Source of the DNA: CATQHB01 sp965262595
GTDB taxonomy: Bacteria; Chloroflexota; Dehalococcoidia; Lucifugimonadales; UBA3495
Direction of reading: 5' to 3'
Assembly: GCA_965262595.1 (NCBI GenBank)
Contig: OZ253548.1
Span: forward strand, 2,666,001 to 2,730,000
DNA length: 64,000 bases
The translations under genes were made by a program, and so were the position numbers. The notes below the pieces were generated by a model, which saw only the letters and a program-made list of their open reading frames with translations, made no database searches and was not told the DNA's origin. Below, piece after piece: positions 43,162 through 51,978 of this stretch; positions within the stretch are counted from its first letter, which is position 1, and each line of letters begins with the position of its first letter.

Positions 43162-44118
43162 ATGAACGAAACCAATAACGGGCACAATACCGGGCTTGAC
43201 GCCGTCACCGGGGCCTTTGGCTACACCGGCCGGTACATTGCCCAACTACTGCTGGACAAGGGCCAATCGGTGCGCACCCTTACCGGCCGTTCCCGCATTG
43301 CCAATACCGCCGATGACCCTTTCGGCGGCAGGATTGAGGTTGGCCCCTTCAATTTTGACCGGCCTGATTCCCTGGCCGAAAGTCTGCGCGGGGTGGATAC
43401 TCTCTACAATACTTACTGGGTACGATTTTCCAGCGGGGCGGTTACCTTTGACCGGGCGGTGGAAAACTCCCGCACCCTCATCCGGGCGGCGGAAAAGGCG
43501 GGTGTCCGGCGGCTGGTGCACATCAGCATTACCAACCCGTCGGCGGACTCGCTCCTGCCCTACTTCCGGGGCAAGGCGCTGGTGGAGCAGGCGATCCGGG
43601 AATCGGGTCTGTCCTACGCCATAGTCCGGCCGGCCCTGGTCTTTGGCGAGGGCGATATTCTGCTCAACAATATTGCCTGGCTGCTGCGGCGTTTTCCCGT
43701 GTTTACCGTCGCCGGCAGCGGCCAATACCGGGCGCAGCCGGTGTACGTGGCCGACCTGGCGGCAATTGCGGTAGCCGCCAGCCCGGGGCAGGACAACGTG
43801 ATTTCCGACGCCGTCGGCCCGGAAACCTATACCTTCGACGAACTGGTAAGGCTGGTGGCCCGGAGTGTGCAGCGCAAAGCCCGGATTGTTCACCTTCCGC
43901 CGGCCTGGATTATGCTGCTGTCCCGGCTGTTCGGCCTCTTGGTGGGGGACGTGGTGTTGACCCGGGAAGAGATAGCGGGCCTGGCCGCCAACTTGCTCAC
44001 CTCGGCCAACCCTCCCCTGGGAACGACCCGCTTCAGTGTTTGGCTGGCCGAAAACGGGAACACGCTGGGCCGGGCCTATGCTTCTGAATTGAGTCGGCAC
44101 TACCGGGGCCGGGGCTAA
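43162..44118 (+). CDS. NmrA-like NAD(P)-binding protein
   Basis: The 318-residue protein has a Rossmann start (DAVTGAFGYTGRYIAQLLLDKG) and the RRLVHISITNPSADS and SYAIVRPALVFGEG segments of the atypical SDR NmrA/complex I NDUFA9-like group. These proteins sense NAD(P) or act as reductases; the role here is unknown. The start is ATG 43162 with a leaderless-type promoter. It runs into an SDR gene 30 bases downstream, probably an operon. Confidence 0.85.
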   Translation: MNETNNGHNTGLDAVTGAFGYTGRYIAQLLLDKGQSVRTLTGRSRIANTADDPFGGRIEVGPFNFDRPDSLAESLRGVDTLYNTYWVRFSSGAVTFDRAVENSRTLIRAAEKAGVRRLVHISITNPSADSLLPYFRGKALVEQAIRESGLSYAIVRPALVFGEGDILLNNIAWLLRRFPVFTVAGSGQYRAQPVYVADLAAIAVAASPGQDNVISDAVGPETYTFDELVRLVARSVQRKARIVHLPPAWIMLLSRLFGLLVGDVVLTREEIAGLAANLLTSANPPLGTTRFSVWLAENGNTLGRAYASELSRHYRGRG

Positions 44119-44148
44119 CCCGCAACCGCTACGCCGCTGGGTGCAAAA

Positions 44149-44949
44149 ATGACTCTAAACAACTCACTAAAAGACAGGGTAGCCATCGTAACCGGCTCCA
44201 GCCGGGGAATTGGCAAGGCCATGGCGTTGGGGCTGGCCCGGGCCGGGGCGAGCATCGTGGTGGCGGCCCGGTCGGAAACGGAGCGCGCCCTGGCGCCGGG
44301 CACCATCTATGCCACCGCCGCCGAAATCGAAGCCCTGGGCGGCAAGGCTCTCCCCGTCCGCTGTAACGTGCGGGAAGAGGAGAGTATCAATGCTATGGTC
44401 CAGCAGGCGATGGACGCCTTTGGCCGGATCGACATTCTGGTGAATAACGCCGGAATCGGCACCTACCGCCCCTTTCTGGAATCCACCCTCAGGGAGTGGG
44501 ACCTGGTGCTGGACATTAACCTGCGGGCTACCTTCATCGGCTGCCAGGCGGTGGCGCCGGTGATGGTGGAGCAGGGCGGGGGCAGCATCATCAACATATC
44601 GTCCCACGCCGCCGCCAACATCTTCTCCTCCACCCTGGGCGCCGACTCCGGGGAGGACATTGCAATGATGGGCCAGGCCTACGGAGTAGCCAAGGCCGCC
44701 GTGGAGCGGCTAACCTGGGGCCTCTCCGCCGAGCTGGGCCAATATAACATTGCGGTAAACGTGCTCAAACCCCTGCGTCCGGTGCTGACCGAAGGGTTCC
44801 AGGCGCAGCGTCCCGACGCCGATTTCTCCACCTGGGCCACGCCCGAGGATATGGTCAAGGCGGCAACTTTTTTGGCCCGGCAGGACGCCCACGGTCTGAG
44901 CGGGGCCGTCGTTACCGCCGAAGAGCTGGTAAAGCGGCTGGGACTATAG
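44149..44949 (+). CDS. Short-chain dehydrogenase/reductase (classical SDR)
   Basis: The 266-residue protein has TGSSRGIGKAMALGLA (TGxxxGxG), NNAGIG and the catalytic Ser plus YxxxK (YGVAKAAVERL). It is an NAD(P)-dependent oxidoreductase of the FabG/classical group. Its end, LGL-stop, is tandemly repeated three more times as 12-base units (44950-44985). It follows the NmrA-like gene and is probably co-transcribed. Confidence 0.92.
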   Translation: MTLNNSLKDRVAIVTGSSRGIGKAMALGLARAGASIVVAARSETERALAPGTIYATAAEIEALGGKALPVRCNVREEESINAMVQQAMDAFGRIDILVNNAGIGTYRPFLESTLREWDLVLDINLRATFIGCQAVAPVMVEQGGGSIINISSHAAANIFSSTLGADSGEDIAMMGQAYGVAKAAVERLTWGLSAELGQYNIAVNVLKPLRPVLTEGFQAQRPDADFSTWATPEDMVKAATFLARQDAHGLSGAVVTAEELVKRLGL

Positions 44950-44985
44950 TTGGGACTGTAGTTGGGGTCATAGTTGAGGTTGTAG
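44938..44985 (+). repeat. 3'-end tandem array, 12 bp x 4, each with a stop codon
   Basis: Units CTGGGACTATAG, TTGGGACTGTAG, TTGGGGTCATAG and TTGAGGTTGTAG are direct repeats of the last three codons and the stop of the SDR gene. The period is a multiple of three, so all four TAG codons are in the same frame. The rest of 44986-45281 shows no gene. Confidence 0.85.
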
Positions 44986-45281
44986 CCGGTATTTCGGGGA
45001 AATAGACCGTTGCACTCAGCCCGTCCCCGCCGGGCTTTGCGGAAGTTCTTTCGGGACGTTCCGCTACTGGCGAGTTTCCCGAGCCGCGGCCGGTGCGGAA
45101 CCGAAACGGGCAGCAAACAGGGGCGGAGCCGAAATAGCCCGTCGCTATTCTTGCACTGCCCCCTTTACTTGCCAAGTACCTGCCTGGCCCTTGCCCAGCG
45201 TACCAAACCCGGATTTAAACTACCCGGAATCAGGCCACGGCCGGGATGCAACGACCTGGGATGTTGAGGTCCGGGATATTG

Positions 45282-45641
45282 CTAGGATTCAACCGTCTGA
45301 CTTGGCTTCGGCGCATCATCTATATCCACGTCCTCTACCATATCCGGTGTGTCCGAGGAGTTGTTTCCACGGACGCGCTGTATCCGCTCCCTGGCGGCTC
45401 CAATGGGACCGGCGGCTCGCTCCCGGGCGGCTTCGAGGGGACCCGCAACCCGCTCCCGAGCGGCTCCAATATAACCGCCGGCCCGCTCTCGAGCGGTTTC
45501 CAGGTATTCCCCAGCCCGTTCGCGAACAATCTGGCGGGTCTCAATGCCGGGCTTGGGAGCCAGGAGCATTCCGATTGCCGTCCCAATCAGGGCGCCGGCC
45601 AACACTCCGGTTATAAACTTGTCAAGTCCGTGGTCTGCCAT
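45282..45641 (-). CDS. YtxH-domain protein
   Basis: The 119-residue protein has a YtxH-type N-terminus (MADHGLDKFITGVLAGALIGTAIGMLLAPKPG), i.e. a hydrophobic segment with Gly-rich turn, then a long charged helix made of four imperfect ARERAAGPIGAA-type repeats, and an acidic tail. YtxH-type proteins are small envelope-stress proteins of unknown mechanism. A leader with a strong ribosome site (GGAGGAGG) precedes it. Confidence 0.8.
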   Translation of the reverse strand: MADHGLDKFITGVLAGALIGTAIGMLLAPKPGIETRQIVRERAGEYLETARERAGGYIGAARERVAGPLEAARERAAGPIGAARERIQRVRGNNSSDTPDMVEDVDIDDAPKPSQTVES

Positions 45642-45851
45642 AACTTACCTCCTCCTCACTGTAGCGGACGCGAATCGCCCTGCTTAATTAACGTAACGTG
45701 TATTATATGGCCTTCGGTGGCTATCTGCAAACCGTCTGCACCCCTATTTTCAGGTCTTTAGTACAATATTCCCGGGTTCTCAATTCGGGTAATTGGTCGG
45801 ATCGGTTGTTGACCGGGACAATCGAAAGACCCGGCGTTGCGCCCCAATGTT

Positions 45852-45881
45852 TTGACACTCCGTTTCCGCCCTTGCTACAAT
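45852..45881 (+). promoter_or_regulatory. Strong sigma-70 promoter of the aminotransferase gene
   Basis: TTGACA (45852-45857) and TACAAT (45876-45881) are 18 bases apart, and a TGC precedes the -10 hexamer. Transcription would start near 45888 and give a 70-base leader before the ATG at 45960. Confidence 0.7.
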
Positions 45882-45959
45882 CGCCGGGCCAACATCCGGA
45901 AAACGGTTTGGGTTGAAGGCCGGAATATAGGTCACAGCGGCAGACTCTTGTGAGGCATT

Positions 45960-47144
45960 ATGACTATTTCGCGAAATGTTCGCCGGTCTATGGAAGAGGG
46001 CGGTTGGATTCGCCGAATGTTTGAGGTCGGCATTGCCCTTAAAGCTCAGTACGGCGAGGACCGGGTATTTGACCTCTCCCTGGGTAATCCGGTGGTGGAG
46101 CCGCCGGAGCAGTTCAATGAAGAGCTGCTGCGTCTGGCGCAGAACCCGGTCAAGGGAATGCACCGCTATATGCCCAACGCCGGTTATCCCGAAACCCGCG
46201 GCGCCGTGGCCCAAACGCTGCAGGCGGAGACCGGTCTGCCCTTTTCCGGCGGCGACATTGTTATGAGTTGCGGAGCGGCCGGAGCAGTGAACGTTGCGCT
46301 GCGGGCCACCCTGAATCCGGGGGATGAGGTTATCATCCTGTCTCCCTTTTTCGGTGAGTACGTTTATTACATTGACAACCACAACGGAGTGCCGGTCATC
46401 GTGCCGACGCTGGAGGACTTTCGCCTGGACCTGGCGGCGATTGAGGCCGCGGTCACGCCCCGCACTCGGGGGCTGATTCTCAACTCTCCCAACAATCCGT
46501 CAGGGGTGGTTTACTCTGCTGATGAAGTTAAAGAACTGGCCGAGTTGCTGAATCGCAAACAGGCGGAATTGGGCGTCGAAATCTACATCATCAGCGACGA
46601 GCCGTATCGCCACATTATCTTCGACGGTCTGAGCTATCCCCAAGTGTTTCCCCACTATCAGCGAACCATCGTGGTAAACTCCCACGCCAAAGACCTGGGG
46701 CTGCCCGGGGAGCGTATCGGCTACATTGCAGTGCACCCGGACTACCCGAACAAGGGCGAGTTGGTGGACGGGATGATTTTCTGCACCCGTACTCTGGGTT
46801 TCGTCAACGCTCCGGCGCTGATGCAGCATCTGGTTCGCGCCTTGCAGGGAGTGAAGGTTGACGCGGGCGAATATCAGCGCAAGCGGGACTTTCTATACAC
46901 CCGGCTCACCGAAATGGGCTATTCGGTGGTGCGGCCCCAGGGGGCATTTTACCTGTTTCCCAAGTCGCCTCTGCCGGATGACACCGTTTTTGTGGACGCG
47001 CTTCAAGAGTGGAACGTCCTGACGGTGCCTGGAAGAGGCTTTGGCACGCCGGGGCATTTCCGCATTTCTTATTGTGTGGATGACTGGGTGTTGGAAGGGG
47101 CGATGGAGGGTTTTGCCAAAGCGGCGGAGAAGTTTGGCCGGTAG
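45960..47144 (+). CDS. Class I/II PLP-dependent aminotransferase
   Basis: The 394-residue fold-type I enzyme has the Schiff-base Lys244 in NSHAKDLGLPGERIGY, the NSPNNPSG block and FRISYCVDD near the C-terminus. It is of the AspC/AlaT-like group but without a firm substrate. The gene ends with the repeated unit AAGTTTGGCCGGTAG and is followed by a 16-copy tandem array of that end. A strong promoter lies upstream. Confidence 0.93.
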   Translation: MTISRNVRRSMEEGGWIRRMFEVGIALKAQYGEDRVFDLSLGNPVVEPPEQFNEELLRLAQNPVKGMHRYMPNAGYPETRGAVAQTLQAETGLPFSGGDIVMSCGAAGAVNVALRATLNPGDEVIILSPFFGEYVYYIDNHNGVPVIVPTLEDFRLDLAAIEAAVTPRTRGLILNSPNNPSGVVYSADEVKELAELLNRKQAELGVEIYIISDEPYRHIIFDGLSYPQVFPHYQRTIVVNSHAKDLGLPGERIGYIAVHPDYPNKGELVDGMIFCTRTLGFVNAPALMQHLVRALQGVKVDAGEYQRKRDFLYTRLTEMGYSVVRPQGAFYLFPKSPLPDDTVFVDALQEWNVLTVPGRGFGTPGHFRISYCVDDWVLEGAMEGFAKAAEKFGR

Positions 47145-47391
47145 AAGTTTGGCCGGTAGAAGTTTGGCCGGTAGAAGTTTGGCCGGTAGGAGTTTAGGCC
47201 GGTAGGAGTTTAGGCCGGTAAGAGTTTAGGCCGGTAAGAGTTTAGGCCGGTAAGAGTTTAGGCCAGTAGGAGTTTGGCCGGTAGGAGTTTGGCCGGTAGG
47301 AGTTTGGCCGGTAGGAGTTTGGCCGGTAGGAGTTTGGCCGGTAGGAGTTTAGGCTGGTAGGAGTTTAGGCTGGTAAGAGTTTGGCCGGCAG
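47130..47391 (+). repeat. 3'-end tandem array, 15/16 bp x 17, gene-terminal
   Basis: The last five codons and stop of the aminotransferase gene (AAGTTTGGCCGGTAG, 47130-47144) are repeated in direct tandem. Units 2-4 are identical 15-mers, then GAGTTTAGGCCGGTAG/TAA 16-mers, then GAGTTTGGCCGGTAG 15-mers, ending 47391. There are 17 units in total, most of them ending in TAG or TAA. No unit contains a spacer, so it is not a CRISPR. The array lies between the aminotransferase stop and the MFS gene. Confidence 0.9.
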
Positions 47392-47522
47392 CCCGTCTTT
47401 CGTTCTTGCCAAAGCCGACGTTATCGCACTTGACGGCCTGCCGAGACCCCATACCAGCCGTTTGCTATCGGTTATTGGCCCGGCCGCTCCCCGATTAGTA
47501 ATAGTCGCTGTCAGCGCGCTTC

Positions 47523-48884
47523 CTAGCGCGCTTGCAGCCTGGCCGGCGTATGTGGCTTGGGCAGGATTGCATAGGTAATACCGGCCAATCCGAATACGGC
47601 GATCATGGGAAACAGCGCCCAAAAATAGCTGCCGGTATGGTCGTAGATTAGCCCCATCCATACGGCGGTCCACATTGACAACATTTGGTCCGGCAGGTGC
47701 TGCCATCCCCGCAGGGTGGAAAAACTCCGGCGGCCAAAGAACTCCCCCATTAAGGCCCAGTTCAGGGAGTTGGCGCTTTCCGAGAGGGCCAACAGAAGGG
47801 AGAAGACCGCAAGTTGCCATATATTACCGCTTGAATTAAGCAAGAGGGTCATGGCAACTGCCCCGGCTACCATGCAGGCGGCGCTTAAACGTTGCTTGGG
47901 GAACTTGTCGCCCAGCCAGCCTACCAGCGGGTTGAAGACCACGGTCGCGCCGGCTACCAATCCGACAAAGGCCGCCGCAATTTGCAAGCTGGGCTCCGGT
48001 TCCCGGCCGCCCTCCTGCAGGAACCAGACCATCACCGGGGCCAGCAAGAAAGACAACCCGGAATGGCTCGTGTTCCGCAAGCCGGAGGCCAGCACCAGCA
48101 TCCAGTAGGACGGGGTGCGCATCGCTTCCCGGGCGGTAAAGTCCATCTCCCAGTTTTCAGTTTGTCTCCGGCCCGGCGAGTTACCGGTCTGGCTGCCTGT
48201 CGCACTCCCGGCCTGATGGTCTGCCGGACTTTGCTCGCCGTTGGGTTGGTCGCCGTCGGGCAGCAGGCCGACCGTCTCCGGTGACCGCTTTATCAGCAGG
48301 GACAAGGGGATGATTAGTACGATAATCGCGATGCCGGAGAAGAGCACCGAGGTGCGCCAGCCGAAGGTCAATACCATCAGGCCGACCAGGGGCGCTATGG
48401 TGCCGCCCAGCCCGTCGCCCATTGACACAATGGACATGGCCAGACCCCGGCGTCGCCGGAACCAGTTGTTGACCGCGGCGATGGAGGCATTGTTGTAGCC
48501 GGAACGGAACCCGACCGATAGCATACCGACGAATACCAGCAGGAAGAAAAAGTAGTTTTCGGTCCGGGACAGCAGGATGAACCCCAACCCCGACGCCAGA
48601 CCGCCAAAGATGAGCATCGCCCGGGGGCCAAAACGGTCGGTGCAGTAACCGACGAGCGGCCCCTGGAGTCCTCCCATCAAACGGCCCAGGGTGTCGGCCC
48701 AGCCAATAGCCGCGGCGCCCAATCCCAGGTCGATCTGGATGGGGATAATGTAAACGGTGAAGCCCCGATTGAAACTGCCTTGCTTAATCCCGTCGGCAAT
48801 CAGGCTAACCAGGACAATCCACCAGCCATAGAAAATCCTGGGTGGCCGCTTGATACCGCTTGAGTAGAAAAGATTTTTAAGCAC
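47523..48884 (-). CDS. MFS transporter (OFA/oxalate-formate-antiporter-like)
   Basis: The 453-residue protein begins with a basic N-terminus and FYGWWIVLVSLIADGIKQGSFNRG, typical of OFA-type major facilitators, followed by PLVGYCTDRFGPRAML. About twelve membrane segments are split by a long polar central loop (about 205-240). The substrate, possibly a monocarboxylate, is inferred from family only. A GTG at 48884 is the start; no clear ribosome site. Confidence 0.85.
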   Translation of the reverse strand: MLKNLFYSSGIKRPPRIFYGWWIVLVSLIADGIKQGSFNRGFTVYIIPIQIDLGLGAAAIGWADTLGRLMGGLQGPLVGYCTDRFGPRAMLIFGGLASGLGFILLSRTENYFFFLLVFVGMLSVGFRSGYNNASIAAVNNWFRRRRGLAMSIVSMGDGLGGTIAPLVGLMVLTFGWRTSVLFSGIAIIVLIIPLSLLIKRSPETVGLLPDGDQPNGEQSPADHQAGSATGSQTGNSPGRRQTENWEMDFTAREAMRTPSYWMLVLASGLRNTSHSGLSFLLAPVMVWFLQEGGREPEPSLQIAAAFVGLVAGATVVFNPLVGWLGDKFPKQRLSAACMVAGAVAMTLLLNSSGNIWQLAVFSLLLALSESANSLNWALMGEFFGRRSFSTLRGWQHLPDQMLSMWTAVWMGLIYDHTGSYFWALFPMIAVFGLAGITYAILPKPHTPARLQAR

Positions 48885-49085
48885 CGGCCGGCCTGATAAC
48901 CTTGTCTTCGTTCAATCTATAAACCTCGCTGCTAGTCAATCGCCCGTTTCCCGGTTCGGGTTTCATCCCGGTTCAACCCCGATTCTATGAGCCAACGTCG
49001 GTCTTACGCTGAATTCGGGCCGGATATCGGTAGGGCTACCTGGGCAAGTTCTGAGCCTTCAACTGATGATACCTCTGCCGCACTC

Positions 49086-49175
49086 CCGGTTTCGATCAAA
49101 CCGGAGGTTTTTTGACTCACCCCAACCCTACTCCAGCCGGACCCCAGGTTTCGATCAAACCGGAGGTTTTTTAAC
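49086..49175 (+). repeat. Tandemly duplicated hairpin with T run
   Basis: Two ~60-base units each contain GGTTTCGATCAAACC and then GGAGGTTTTTT (T runs 49108-49113 and 49166-49171). Both look like intrinsic terminators for a plus-strand transcript, although both flanking genes are on the minus strand. No gene is seen in 48885-49213. Confidence 0.5.
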
Positions 49176-49213
49176 TTATCCCAACTCTACCTCAACCCCG
49201 CCCCGGGTTTGCT

Positions 49214-51454
49214 TCAACCTGACCCCAACCGCCGGTTGAACCAGTCCAGTGTGCGCGCCAGATATTCCTCCCGCAGTTTGGGGTGGCCTTGGCGCGGCAG
49301 GGAGTGGGAGCAGCCGGGGAACCGGACCAGCTCTACTTCCTTGCCCAGCCGCTTTAGCTGTACGAAATAAGCCTCACTCTGGGCTATTGGGCACCGGGCG
49401 TCCGCCTCTCCGTGCAGCAGCAGTACCGGCGTGGTGACCGCCGAAGCATAGGTTAGCGGAGAGCGGCGGACCATTTCCTGAAAGGCGTCGGCCGGTGAGC
49501 CGCCCCATTGCGCCTCGCCGAAACTCACGCCGATATCCGACGTGCCGTACATACTCACCAGGTCGATGCAGGGAGCGCCCACTACCGCCGCCCGAAACCG
49601 GGGCGTATGCCCCACAATCCAGCTTGTCATATAGCCGCCATAGCTGTAACCATGCACCCCCAGGCGGGTCTCGTCCACGTAAGGCCGGGCGGTTACCGCA
49701 TCCACCGCCGCCATCAAGTCCAGGTAATCCTCGCCGCCCCAGTCCTCCAACACCGCCTTCATAAAGTCCTCGCCGTAGGTGGACGAGCCGCGAGGGTTTA
49801 CCGCCAGGGTCAGGTAGCCGTTGGTCGCCAGCACCTGCTGCACCGGCACGAAGGAATCATAAAAGGCTCCGTTGGGGCCGCCGTGAATTTCCAGGGCCAA
49901 CGGGTATCTTTGGGCCGGGTCGAAATCCGGTGGAAAGTATAGCCGGCATTCGATGTCAAGCCCGCCATCAAGCCCGCCGTCTATTCCGTCGGGGCCGCCC
50001 GGCCCATCGCGGCGGATGCTGAACTTTTCCAGCCGGGCCGGCGGGTGCTCCAGCAAGTACTCGCGATTATAGTTAGTCAGCTGCTCGCCGGATTGGGAGG
50101 CCAGGTTAATTCGGTACAGGTCTCCGGGGGAATCCGGGGAGTTGGCGACTATTACCGCCGTTTGGCCCCGGGCATCCAGCGTCAAAGCCGCGCTCTGTGC
50201 CCCTCCGGCGGAGAGCCGCTGCATCGGGCCGCCCTCGGGAGACACGGCCCACACATAGGATTCGCCCCGGCTTTCCCCCAGGAACAGGATACGGTTACGG
50301 TTACGGTTACGGTTACCGTTGCCGTTGCCTTGGTCTTCGTCTTCGTCACCCTCACCGTACCAGCGCAGTTCCGGCGTCGGGCTGATTGCCGGCATGCCCA
50401 GGCAAGGGCGGACGGAATCGTCAGTCAGGCGGCGGGGCGGCCGGCCCGGTTCCAGAATGTAGAGCATGCTCTGCCACAGGCCCAAGCCCTTGGGAGACTC
50501 GGAACCGGCGGCCAGCAATTGTTCTCCGTCGGGAGACCAGGCCAGGGCATCCGCGCTTTCCAGCCCCTCCGACCACCGCTGCGGGTCACCACCGGCGGCG
50601 GGTACTACGTAAGCCTCGGTAAGGGCGCGGGTGTCCCGGTCATCGCGGCGGCCGGAGACGAAGGCAATTCGTTGCCCGTCGGGGGCCCAAACGGGCAGCA
50701 CGTCGTCCCAGTCGCCATCGGTAATCTGAAGCGGGGCGTTGCCCGTATTGACCGTTTCGTTCGTTTCGCCCGTTTCCCCCGCCGCGCCTGACGGGTCAAC
50801 CGGGTTAGGCGGATTAGCCGGGTCAACCGCGTCAACCGCGTCAACCGGGTCAACCGCGTTAACCGTGAACAGGTGAAAGTGGGCATCGCCGCGCCAGCCC
50901 AGGCCGTCGTAGCGGTAGCGGATGCGCCGCACGACGCTGACTTGGGGCAGTCCCGGAATGTCTGCGTGCGGGGCGGCGCTGGCATCCGAAGCGTTTGGAT
51001 TTGGGGCGTCGGGAGTCACATTGGCCGAATAAACCAGTTGCCGGGAGTCGGGCGACCAGGCAAAGTCAATAATATTGCCAGCCGAACGGGTAAGCTGCCG
51101 GGCCTCGCCACCGCCGACGCGGATCAGCCATATCTGCCGCTGACCGCTATCATCAGCCCGCAGGAAGGCGATAGTCTGCCCGTCCGGCGCAAACTTGGGT
51201 AGTCCATCCCGGCGGCCCTGGGTAAAGTCCAACGCCTCGGCCCCTCCTGCCGCTTCTACCGTTTCTACCGTTTCTACCGCTTCTGCCGTTTCAGTGGGGC
51301 CCAAGGGCAGCAGCATTAGGCGCGAGCAACTCTCCAACCGTTCCGGGTCCACCCAGGAATAGGTAAAAGCCAGCTTGGAACCGTCGGGCGACAGGCACGG
51401 GTCGGATACGGTTTTCAGGTGATATACCAGCTCGGGGGTAATTGGACTACCCAT
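49214..51454 (-). CDS. S9-family (prolyl oligopeptidase-type) serine peptidase
   Basis: The 746-residue protein has the propeller (LAFTYSWVDPERLESCS, LPKFAPDGQTIAFLRADD) and the hydrolase domain with Ser604 in GYSYGGYMTSW, Asp in HGEADARCPIAQ and His in CSHSLPRQ. It is a second S9 enzyme, homologous to the one at 13963-16143 but only distantly. Three low-complexity insertions occur: TETAEAVETVETVEAAG near residue 55, a long run rich in VDAVDP and NPPN (near residue 200), and GNGNGNRNRNRN (near 390). All fall in propeller loops and lie over 5-9-base tandem repeats in the DNA. Confidence 0.93.
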   Translation of the reverse strand: MGSPITPELVYHLKTVSDPCLSPDGSKLAFTYSWVDPERLESCSRLMLLPLGPTETAEAVETVETVEAAGGAEALDFTQGRRDGLPKFAPDGQTIAFLRADDSGQRQIWLIRVGGGEARQLTRSAGNIIDFAWSPDSRQLVYSANVTPDAPNPNASDASAAPHADIPGLPQVSVVRRIRYRYDGLGWRGDAHFHLFTVNAVDPVDAVDAVDPANPPNPVDPSGAAGETGETNETVNTGNAPLQITDGDWDDVLPVWAPDGQRIAFVSGRRDDRDTRALTEAYVVPAAGGDPQRWSEGLESADALAWSPDGEQLLAAGSESPKGLGLWQSMLYILEPGRPPRRLTDDSVRPCLGMPAISPTPELRWYGEGDEDEDQGNGNGNRNRNRNRILFLGESRGESYVWAVSPEGGPMQRLSAGGAQSAALTLDARGQTAVIVANSPDSPGDLYRINLASQSGEQLTNYNREYLLEHPPARLEKFSIRRDGPGGPDGIDGGLDGGLDIECRLYFPPDFDPAQRYPLALEIHGGPNGAFYDSFVPVQQVLATNGYLTLAVNPRGSSTYGEDFMKAVLEDWGGEDYLDLMAAVDAVTARPYVDETRLGVHGYSYGGYMTSWIVGHTPRFRAAVVGAPCIDLVSMYGTSDIGVSFGEAQWGGSPADAFQEMVRRSPLTYASAVTTPVLLLHGEADARCPIAQSEAYFVQLKRLGKEVELVRFPGCSHSLPRQGHPKLREEYLARTLDWFNRRLGSG

Positions 51455-51656
51455 AATTGTCTTCTCCTCTCCTGCCGCTCAATCGGATTTTCGGAATTAT
51501 GGCGCCGGCTGCCGGCTGCCGCTTACGCCGTCGGATCGCAGCCGGATGCCGGGAGGGTTAAAAAAGAATAGAGGGCCTTTCGACCCTCTATATTGCTGCC
51601 TGACTGAGACCTATAGGCGTAGCCTACAACTTATGGTTAAAGGTTTTTGGCAATGT

Positions 51657-51734
51657 TGGCAGGAGCGGGAGGATTCGAACCCCCGACCACTGGTTTTGGA
51701 GACCAGCGCTCTGACCAGACTGAGCTACGCTCCT
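51657..51734 (-). tRNA. tRNA-Trp (anticodon CCA)
   Basis: The minus strand folds as acceptor AGGAGCG/CGCTCCT, D stem GCTC/GAGC, anticodon stem CTGGT/ACCAG with loop CTCCAAA, and T stem GGGGG/CCTCC around TTCGAAT. The discriminator is G and CCA is encoded. Confidence 0.95.
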
Positions 51735-51822
51735 GCGATGATGGAATGAAAGAATGATGGAATGATGGAATAATTATGAGCCGGTTGACGTTAGGTTTCA
51801 AGCAATGGTAAGTAAAGATAAA

Positions 51823-51898
51823 TGGTACCCCTGGAGGGACTCGAACCCCCGACGCGCGACTTAGGACGCCGCCGCTCTATCCTCTGAGCTACAGGGGC
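51823..51898 (-). tRNA. tRNA-Arg (anticodon CCU)
   Basis: The acceptor is GCCCCTG/CAGGGGT with a G-U first pair, the D stem GCTC/GAGC, and the anticodon stem GCGGC/GTCGC with loop GTCCTAA, anticodon CCU reading AGG. CCA is encoded. Confidence 0.93.
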
Positions 51899-51902
51899 GG
51901 AT

Positions 51903-51978
51903 TGGTGGAGATAGGGGGGCTCGAACCCCCAACCTCGGCATTGCGAACGCCGCGCTCTCCCAATTGAGCTATATCCCC
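51903..51978 (-). tRNA. tRNA-Ala (anticodon CGC)
   Basis: The acceptor GGGGATA/TATCTCC contains the G3-U70 pair that identifies tRNA-Ala. The anticodon stem CGGCG/TGCCG carries loop TTCGCAA, anticodon CGC reading GCG. CCA is encoded. It is four bases from the tRNA-Arg. Confidence 0.95.

Noticed and set aside
47130..47391. Possible CRISPR or integron-type array
   Set aside because: The 15/16-base units abut directly with no spacers or cassette genes.
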